DNA of 64,000 bases from Panax quinquefolius (Eukaryota; Streptophyta; Magnoliopsida; Apiales; Araliaceae), in assembly GCA_020205615.1 (NCBI GenBank), contig CM035151.1:43396977-43460976 (forward strand). Reading direction: 5' to 3'. Shown in pieces: positions 57,383-64,000 of the stretch (position 1 is the first letter of the stretch; every line of letters begins with the position of its first letter). The position numbers and the translations under genes are program-made. Under the pieces are notes generated by a model, which saw only the letters and a program-made list of their open reading frames with translations, did no database searches and was not told where the DNA came from.

Positions 57383-58599
57383 TGTAAGACCCCGAATTTT
57401 ATGAAATAAAAGTATTCAATTTTTCTTATAATTACTATTCAGTAAATGATTAAATTTATAAAAAGCAAAGTTAAGAGTGATATATGAATTTTTTTTTCAA
57501 AATAAGCAAGTGGCTATAAAATACTTATTGTTGTCGGGGAATATTCGTTTGGTCGTGGAATATTCTTCTTGTAGGAATATCAAATATTGATGGCCAAATG
57601 ATCATTTATGGGCCACATATAATGTAATAACCGCATCGGATGAAAAAATGACAAATTTGAGTTTTATAAATAACGGCGTAATCGCATTTATTATCATTGT
57701 TGGAATACCCGATGGGTAAAGTAAAGTAATATATCGCATTGTTGCCAAGAAGCTATTACCAGTATTGCAGATGATTTTTGAATTATTGATTCTTACGTAA
57801 GAAGGCACTACTCAATAATTGTTATAGTAATTATTGTTCAATATTTTAGTTTATTGATTCAATAATTGATGCGTAGATAGTTTATATTATTGTTGTTTCA
57901 ATAATTGTCATTGCACAATATTTCCCATTATCAGATCAATAATTCATAATATTTGAATAATATTATTAGATAGCATTATTGGAAATGTCTAGAAAGTTCT
58001 GTCAAGGAGAGGTTTGGTCACCTAATTGCTGGCTACGTAGGTAAGGAGAAATCCTTATCGGAAAGCCCTCTTTCACGGAAAGCACTGGTTGTCATTATTG
58101 TGATTCTGTAATATTATTTGTGAATAATTAATTATTGATTTATATGATAAGAAAATATTTATTTGATGCGGATATAAATGATGGATTTATTTATGTGGTT
58201 ATAATTGAAGGAATTAATGTTGAGGTGTTTTTGTTGGAATGGAGGTATTAAAAATTAAATCACTGTTCTTGAGATATATTGTGTGAGTTATAATTTTTAA
58301 TCTGACCGTTGGATCGTTGTGAGTTTTGGATATGTTATACATATATAAGTTGAGTATATGTCCACAAAGTTTGAACCGTTAAAAATGAACATATAATTTG
58401 TTATGAATTTTAAGAGGTGACTGATTCCAAAAATAGGTTTATAAATGATTTTGGTGCAAAATTGTAGAATTGAGTGGGCCCCGCTTGTGGTTGGTGAAGA
58501 AATGTGCTAAATTTTATTTTAAATGTGGTGGGTGGCAATAGTAGCAGGTAAAGCCATCAGGTAGCAGGTCAAGTCTGCTTCGGCGTGCTAATATTTTCC

Positions 58600-58607
58600 T
58601 ATAAATA
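58600..58607 (+). promoter_or_regulatory. predicted promoter TATA box of L2
   Basis: TATAAATA in ATTTTCC-TATAAATAG-AGGGC, the same context as other LTRs of the family. Confidence 0.55.
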
Positions 58608-59934
58608 GAGGGCTAAGTTAGAATTGAAAATCACACTAGAAACATAAGCTTTCTCTCTTTCTCTCTCTATATTATCGAGTGTATTTTGTGAGTATTTAGA
58701 TATTTTGTGAGTTTCTATTTATCAATGCAAGTTTCTTTCAGCCTTATACCGATATTCCAGTCAGAAATACGTCTCTTTTGAGGTAAGGAATTTTAAAGGT
58801 TGTTATGTTTTTCAGTTTCGTAATTTTTCTGACCTTCAAAAATTCTGGAAAAATTTAAAATGATAATTTAATGAGTTTTCTAGATTGTGTCAAAAAAATG
58901 ACGATTTTTGGATGTATAGATTAAGAGTTATGAATTTTATGGAAAAGAACTATTTTAAAAGTAAACTCTTATAACTCATTGTGGTTAACTCCAAAATTGG
59001 TGAAATTTTTATTCGGAGTACATGTATATAACAGAAGTATACTCTGTAAATTTTGGAATTTATAGACAAAAGTACAATTTATGATAAATGTCTAAATATT
59101 TAATAGTTTTGGCCATATGAAAAATAGTAAATGAATTTTAAAAATTCCAGAAAAAATATATGTTCAATATGGGACTATATTCTACTAAATTCCAAAAAAG
59201 AAATATTTTTGGGACTGATTTGGTATTTTTCATGAAAATAGAATAGTTATGAGTAAATGAATTAAATATATTATGTGAAGTAAAAAAATTGAAAAATAGG
59301 ATTTGATGGCTTGAGAATCCTATATGAGGTATATGCAGATTTTTGATGAGGGTTTTGGTTATTGGTGATGAAATCTTATGAGTTTGGTATTTTAGGATGA
59401 TTAAATGCATTATTTAGTAAAGTGTAAACAATTAAAATAAATTATTTATAAGTTTAAGAAATTTATTCTTTCAATATCATTATACCGAAATATTGTTATG
59501 GATTTTATTGTGGAATTTCTACCTTTTTCATGTCGGGGTTACTATTCATGAGTTACTATTCACGAGTTACTATTCACGGGTACTATTCATGACAAAATTG
59601 GTTTATTTTTTCTGACCAAATTATCGTTGATTTATGAATCTTACTCTTGAAATTAAATCCGTGTGTTGATCATATTGTTTTTATTGTCATATATAACATT
59701 TTTATAATTTTGGTGATGAAATTTCTCTTTGACTTGAGTGTAAAGATGGGTAGATTATTGGTATGATCATGACTATGGGTTCTTTTTGGCCAGTAGTGCA
59801 AAGTTGAATCGTTGACTGGTATGATTATGACCATTGAATTTACAATTGAATATTTTTAGCTTAAGTGCAAAGGTAAATTGATTAACATGGTTATAATTAT
59901 GGTTTATATAAATTCTGAAATGATTATATATTTC

Positions 59935-60215
59935 TTTGAGATATTAATATCTTTGGCCTGTAGTGCAAAGATGAATTGTTGATGAATATCTTTGGCCCGT
60001 AGTGCAAAGATGACCTATTATTGAATATCTTTGGCCTGTAGTGCAAAGATGAATTATTTTTGAATATCTTTGGCATATAGTACAAAGATGACATGTTGTT
60101 GAATATCTTTGGCCTGTAGTGCAAAGATGACCTATTGTTGAATATCTTTGGACTGTAGTGCAAAGATGAACTGTTAATGAATATCTTTGGCCCGTAGTGC
60201 AAAGATGAATTTTTA
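59935..60215 (+). repeat. ~40 bp tandem array in L2
   Basis: About seven units carry AATATCTTTGGCC, a variable base, GTAGTGCAAAGATGA and a variable tail. Fewer, diverged copies are found in the LTRs of C (29690-29830) and L0 (27380-27850). Confidence 0.85.
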
Positions 60216-61357
60216 GTATGATTATGAACAGGAACTGTGATTTGGTATAACCATGATCTTTGATGTTTTAAGTAAAGACAAGTGATAAAAATTATATTTG
60301 TCCTGGATGAGAAAAGGAATTTAGAACTACAATTATGATTATTAGTTATACATGTGATTGTGGATAAGAACTGTAAATTGATGTTACAGGGATAAAACAT
60401 TGTTGGTGAATTTTTAACATAGAGAAGATAATAGACTGTATGGTCTATTTGACTCTTCTAATGGATCGCTTCGTTCACGTGCAACTATGGTTGAAAAGTT
60501 TTATCATCTACTATATGTTATAAATCTCGATTTATTCTTGATGAAGGCTATTGATAATTTAATTATCTTTAGTCATGATATTCTTTACTGAGCTAGTCGT
60601 GCTCACCCTTTTCCTTCACAATTCCTTTCGTGTAATAAGAGTGTAAATTGGGTAGTAGGGATAACAGGGAATAGAAGCAGTGGTCTCTAGCTCGGAGGTT
60701 CTCCCTAAGCAGTATAGAAAAGTGTGTTGTATACATCATTTTAATAGTTATATTTGGTGAATCATATATAGGGTGAGCGAACCCAATGTTGGAAGGTGTT
60801 TTGCCACTATCATATAAGATGTCTAATGACATACAACCTCGTGTTATCATATAAGTATGTATTGTACATCCACTTTGAGTATATCTACGAGCACTACCTA
60901 TATGATCTTGGAGTTTATTTGAAATATAATTTTCAACTGGAGACAGTGGAGATAGTTATATGTCAAGAAAAGACTCACCACTAGAAAGAACATGATAGTA
61001 ATCTTCTCATTTTTCTTTGGGGTCTATTGGGTCAACCAAGGATAATTCTGTGGACATATGATATTTATCATACCCTAGACGCGTGGCCTCCCATGTACGA
61101 AGGTTTCCTTGAGTACTTCTAAAAGATTTTAATTTCTAAAACAGTTTTTGACTGTACCTTTATGTAATGTATCAATGTGAGGTGATGTCCATAGTTGGGA
61201 CATGAGTCACAGTTGGTATTAAAATTCACAGTATATGTGTTATTGTATTTTGCATGACAATTGTAGTAATAAAGTTGTAGTTGTTTTCTGTACCATGTAT
61301 TTGGCGACTCAGAATAGGTTGGATGGATTGGACCTATTTTGGGGTCGTCACAGATAC

Positions 61358-61837
61358 TATGACAATAATTGAATCAATAATATGAGAGATATTATGCAGC
61401 AATTACTGTAGCAATAATTGAGTATAACTGAGTGACTTCTCACGTAAGCATCAATAATTAAAGATAATGTACAATACCGTGTGCTACTATGCAACCACGC
61501 ATATTACTATACTTTTATCACCGGGTAGTTCAACAGTTTAACGGTAAAACTTTCACCGTTATTTTTATAAAAAGATATTTTTGTCATTTTCTAATTGCAA
61601 CAATACTTCTGTTGTGGGGTCCACCAGTGATTATGCCATCGTACGAATATTCCCTATTAAAACGAATATTCCCCGACCAATCGAATATTCCCCGACACAA
61701 CGAATATTTTATATCAACTTGCTTACTTTATAAAATTTTCACATGTCACCCTTAACTTTAACACTTTCTCAATTTAACCATTTACTAAATACAATAATAA
61801 TTATAAAAATTCATTTCGTAACATTCGGGGTCTTACA
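61358..61837 (-). repeat. first part (U3) of solo LTR L0
   Basis: The minus strand starts TGTAAGACCCCGAATG at 61837 and carries four CGAATATT words (61645-61705), three of them in CGAATATTCCC context. Ends at the L2 insertion. Confidence 0.88.
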
Positions 61838-61842
61838 TGCAT

Positions 61843-62289
61843 AGTGGGGCACGTGTAGAGTTCTGTCAGGCTCCACGATTTTAAATAATGTAGAAAATAC
61901 TGATTTGCCCTTAGCTCCCCCTGAGCTAGTTTATCTTTTGGGAAGACTACGATCGTCGAGGCTGCTCTACGATTATTGAGTTCACTGCTGATTATACTCT
62001 ACGATCATTATCTGTCCTGGTCCTTGTGATGAACTCTGACTTAGCATTCCTTCTAGGTTAAGGTAGCTCAAGAAGGGCCAACCTCTTAGACTGAACTAAG
62101 GGACAGGTTTGTCCCTGAGGCACTTATCAGAAGGGTTGCTTGAATTTGATAGGAATGATGTCATCATAGGATGTTTCTCTGTCATGCCGAAACTGCTGTA
62201 CGATCATGGTTTCTCTTTAGTCATCTCTTACGATTTTAACATAGCCTTTTTATATGCATGGTTAACACAAACTAGAGTATAGAGTTTAT
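61843..62289 (-). other. pol-to-envelope spacer of copia S
   Basis: Between RNase H and the L0 insertion. No gene seen. It holds repeated CTACGAT-type words (61947-62225), one nearly palindromic (CTACGATCGTCGAG at 61948), like those in the S LTR. Confidence 0.65.
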
Positions 62290-62685
62290 GGTTGTAGATT
62301 TAGCATACCTAACTCACTTATCAATTTATTAAATCTGGATTCATCTAAAGGTTTTGTAAAGACATCAGCAAGTTGATTTTTCAGTGAGGATGTATTGTAA
62401 AGATATAGTTTCATTTCGGACATGATCCCTAATAAAATGATATATTATCTATATATGCTTAGTCCTAGAATGCATGACAGGATTATGTGTTATTGCTATG
62501 GCACTTGTGTTATCACAATGAACAGGTATAGATTTGAAATCAAACTCATAGTCTGCTAGCTGATTTTTCATCCATAAGATTTGAGCACAACAGCTGCCAG
62601 CAGCAATGTATTTAACTTCTGATGTTAAGGTAGATACTGAGTTTTGCTTCTTGCTAAACCAGGACACAAGTCTGTTTCCTAGCAA
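62290..62685 (-). pseudogene. RNase H of copia S
   Basis: The frame 62449-62685 has LGNRLVSWFSKKQNSVSTLT, EVKYIAAGSCCAQILWMKNQL, VHCDNTSAIAITHNP and HSRTKHI, the copia RNase H. A stop follows HSRTKHI, and later words (IRDHVRNETISLQYI, then QLADVFTKPLDESRFNKLI) lie in two frames down to about 62290. The link to the RT frame is also shifted at about 62680. Confidence 0.85.
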
Positions 62686-63449
62686 CTGAAAAGTGTCACT
62701 GGTACTTTTTTATCGATCTTACAGCTTGTAAAATTAGCATATGTATATCCTGTCTGTTCAAATAAGGACTCCTTGGCATACCAAAGTCCCAAGTGAGGTG
62801 TGCCTTTGAGATACCTAAAAATTCTCTTTACAGCAGTTAAGTGTGAATCTATAGGATTAGCTTGAAATCTAGCACATATACATGTTGCAAACATTATGTC
62901 TGGTCTACTGGCAGTTAGATACAAAAGAGAGCCTATCATACCTATGTATTGAGTAATATCAATATATTTATATTTCTCATCTTTGTCAAGCTTAGTTGCT
63001 GAAGCAATTGGTGTTTTCATGGGAGAGGCTGATTCCATGCCATATTTCTTAACTAAGTCTTTAACGTATTTGGCTTGGTTAATGAAGATACCTTCATCAG
63101 CCTGCTTTACTTGTAGTCCAAGAAAGAAATTCAGCTCAGCCATCATACTCATTTCAAACTTGCTATGCATAAGCTTGGAAAATCTCTTGCATAATTTTTC
63201 ATCAGTAGAACCAAAGATAATGTCATCTATATATATCTGAACTAATAAGATTTTATTTTTGTGCTTCTTAAGAAATAATATGATATCTACTCTACCTCTA
63301 GTGAAACCATTTTCAATAAGAAAATTAGTTAGTGTTTTATATCATGCACTAGGTGCTTGTTTAAGTCCATATAAGGCTTTATCTAATTTATAGACATAAT
63401 TAGAGAGAGTTGGATTGATGAAACCTGGAGGTTACTCCACATATACTTC
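62679..63449 (-). pseudogene. reverse transcriptase palm/thumb of copia S
   Basis: Contains the catalytic YIDD (63233-63222) in IYIDDIIFGSTDEKL, then SKFEMSMMAELNFFLGLQVKQ, the Sirevirus signature, KYVKDLVKKYGM, and YIGMIGSLLYLTASRPDIMFA. Upstream, 63260-63449 is broken by two TAA stops (in the EVYVE..PPGF region) and a shift. It would copy the element RNA if intact. Confidence 0.88.
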
Positions 63450-64000
63450 TTACTGAAGATCACCATTCAGAAATACACTTTTGACATCCATTTGAAAGAC
63501 TTTAAACTTCATGTGGTCAGCAAAAGCAAGGAATATCCTGATGGCTTCTAATCTGGCAACATGTGCGAAGGTCTCGTCATAGTCGATGCCTTCTTCTTGG
63601 GAATAACCTTTGGCTACTAGTCTTGCCTTGTTCCTTATTATTACCCCATCTTCATCCATCTTGTTTCTAAAGACCCACTTGGTGCCAATAACTGGGTGGC
63701 TTCTTGGTCTTGGAACTAATCTCCATACTCTACTTCTTTTAAACTGATTTAATTCCTTTTACATTTCTTCTATCCAACTTGAGTCTTGCATAGCATCTTC
63801 TATCTTCTTGGGTTCCATTTGTGACAGAAAGCTTAGATAGAAACATTCATTCTGAGTGGCAGATCTTGTCTTGACTCTTGCATTTGGGTTTCCAATGATC
63901 AGATCTTGAGTGTGATCTCTTGCCTATCTGTTCCCTATTAGAACATCAGTTCTAGTGCCTTCTTGTCTGAATTCTTTGAGATTAACCTCTGTCTCTTGTT
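63450..64000 (-). pseudogene. reverse transcriptase fingers and upstream linker of copia S (partial)
   Basis: 63450-63659 encodes [36 protein letters not shown] and [15 protein letters not shown], the copia RT N-terminal half. Further upstream the minus strand has [20 protein letters not shown] and an in-frame TAA near 63760. The gene runs off the window; integrase is outside. Confidence 0.87.

Larger units (their letters stand above)
57383..61352 (+). mobile_element. solo LTR L2 of the Tekay-like family
   Basis: 3970 bases from TGTAAGACCCCGAATTTTATG to GGGGTCGTCACA, flanked by GATAC (57378-57382, 61353-61357), inserted in L0. It has a TATA box (58600-58607), GTTACTATTCAC repeats (59535-59590) and a ~40 bp array (59935-60215). 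No primer site or genes; the minus ORF at 59924-60400 is a product of the repeats. Confidence 0.9.
26181..61837 (-). mobile_element. solo LTR L0 (~4.4 kb), split by C, D and L2
   Basis: Minus-strand LTR from TGTAAGACCCCGAATG (61837) to GGGGGCATCACA (26181), flanked by TGCAT on both sides. The pieces are 61837-61358, 57382-56548, 37911-37799 and 29139-26181; together they read in the order of one LTR of about 4.39 kb with no primer site or genes, so it is a solo LTR. The left piece has CACTACxGGCCAAAGATATTC-type repeats (27380-27850), GAATAGTAAC repeats (28080-28330) and the ~73 bp array (28440-28870). It sits between pol and the envelope-like ORF of S. Confidence 0.88.
21500..64000 (-). mobile_element. 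Sirevirus-type copia element S, split by L0, runs off the end
   Basis: Minus-strand order from the right: RT (64000-62700), RNase H (62685-62290), spacer, L0 insertion with TGCAT on both sides (26176-26180 and 61838-61842), envelope-like region (26031-23423), polypurine tract and 3' LTR. RT with IYIDDIIFGST and ELNFFLGLQVKQ, and an extra ORF after pol, are Sirevirus (SIRE1/Maximus-like) traits. Integrase, gag and 5' LTR lie beyond the window. Confidence 0.87.

Noticed and set aside
59924..60400. 158-codon minus-strand ORF with repeated SSLHYGPKIF
   Set aside because: It is the reverse reading of the ~40 bp tandem array in L2; no start context, no family.
60655..60680. TAGGGATAACAGGGAATA, close to the I-SceI homing site
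   Set aside because: It lacks one T of the site, and the matching LTR segment in L0 (about 26910, inverted) shows gradual drift of the same stretch, so it is ordinary LTR sequence.
61200..61222. GTCACAGTTGGTATT, like an LTR end plus primer site inside L2
   Set aside because: The sequence continues collinearly with the LTR 3' end of C, the AAAGC part of the primer site is missing and no interior follows; taken as chance similarity.
1..64000. host genes, tRNA, rRNA, CRISPR
   Set aside because: All long frames are retroelement proteins or shadows; no cloverleaf-like tRNA or rRNA sequence was recognised; the repeat arrays are contiguous LTR tandem repeats without unique spacers.

Overview
The window is AT-rich plant (most likely eudicot) heterochromatin built almost entirely of LTR retrotransposons nested in one another. 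Evidence: chromodomain Ty3/gypsy elements of Tekay/Del type with ~2.6-4.4 kb LTRs and initiator-Met-type primer sites (TGGTATCAAAGC), an Athila-type gypsy element, and a Sirevirus-type Ty1/copia element. I see no host protein-coding gene, rRNA, tRNA or CRISPR. The species cannot be named from the sequence. I use these labels: T1 (truncated, +), A and B (Tekay-like, -), S (copia, -), L0, L1, L2 (solo LTRs), C (Tekay-like, -), D (deleted Tekay-like, +), E (Athila-like, +), F (inverted-LTR insert).

Layout. T1 (1-3349) is joined by a two-base overlap to a truncated 3' LTR of element A. A (3348-12193, minus) keeps gag, protease, RT, RNase H, integrase and chromodomain, all broken, and a complete ~3.07 kb 5' LTR. 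A lies in the protease gene of the related, older B (12194-21499, minus). The leader of B holds solo LTR L1 (13641-16232, duplication CTAAG) and the inverted-LTR insert F (16592-18633). The LTR of B is cut by copia S, whose 3' LTR is at 21500-22923, whose envelope-like region runs to 26175, and whose pol resumes at about 62.3 kb and runs off the end. Solo LTR L0 (26181-61837, duplication TGCAT) splits S. L0 is split by C (29140-37793, ATATT), D (37912-56542, CCTTA) and L2 (57383-61352, GATAC). The 3' LTR of D holds E (43817-52830, ATCAT). The order of insertion is therefore B, then S, then L0, then C/D/L2, then E inside D: five levels with target duplications visible for each insertion from L0 inwards.

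No element looks autonomous as read. A was a complete gag-pol element and could once have supplied proteins. T1 and D share the same large pol deletion, yet D has two LTRs, primer site, polypurine tract and target duplication, so the deleted form appears to have been mobilised in trans. E likewise has gag, protease and an extra ORF but no RT or integrase. The most unusual item is a coiled-coil ORF between primer site and gag in both A and B ('ORF0'). A caution on data quality: differences between recently separated copies cluster at CAG/CTG words and include indels, so some frameshifts may be read errors at methylated CHG sites.
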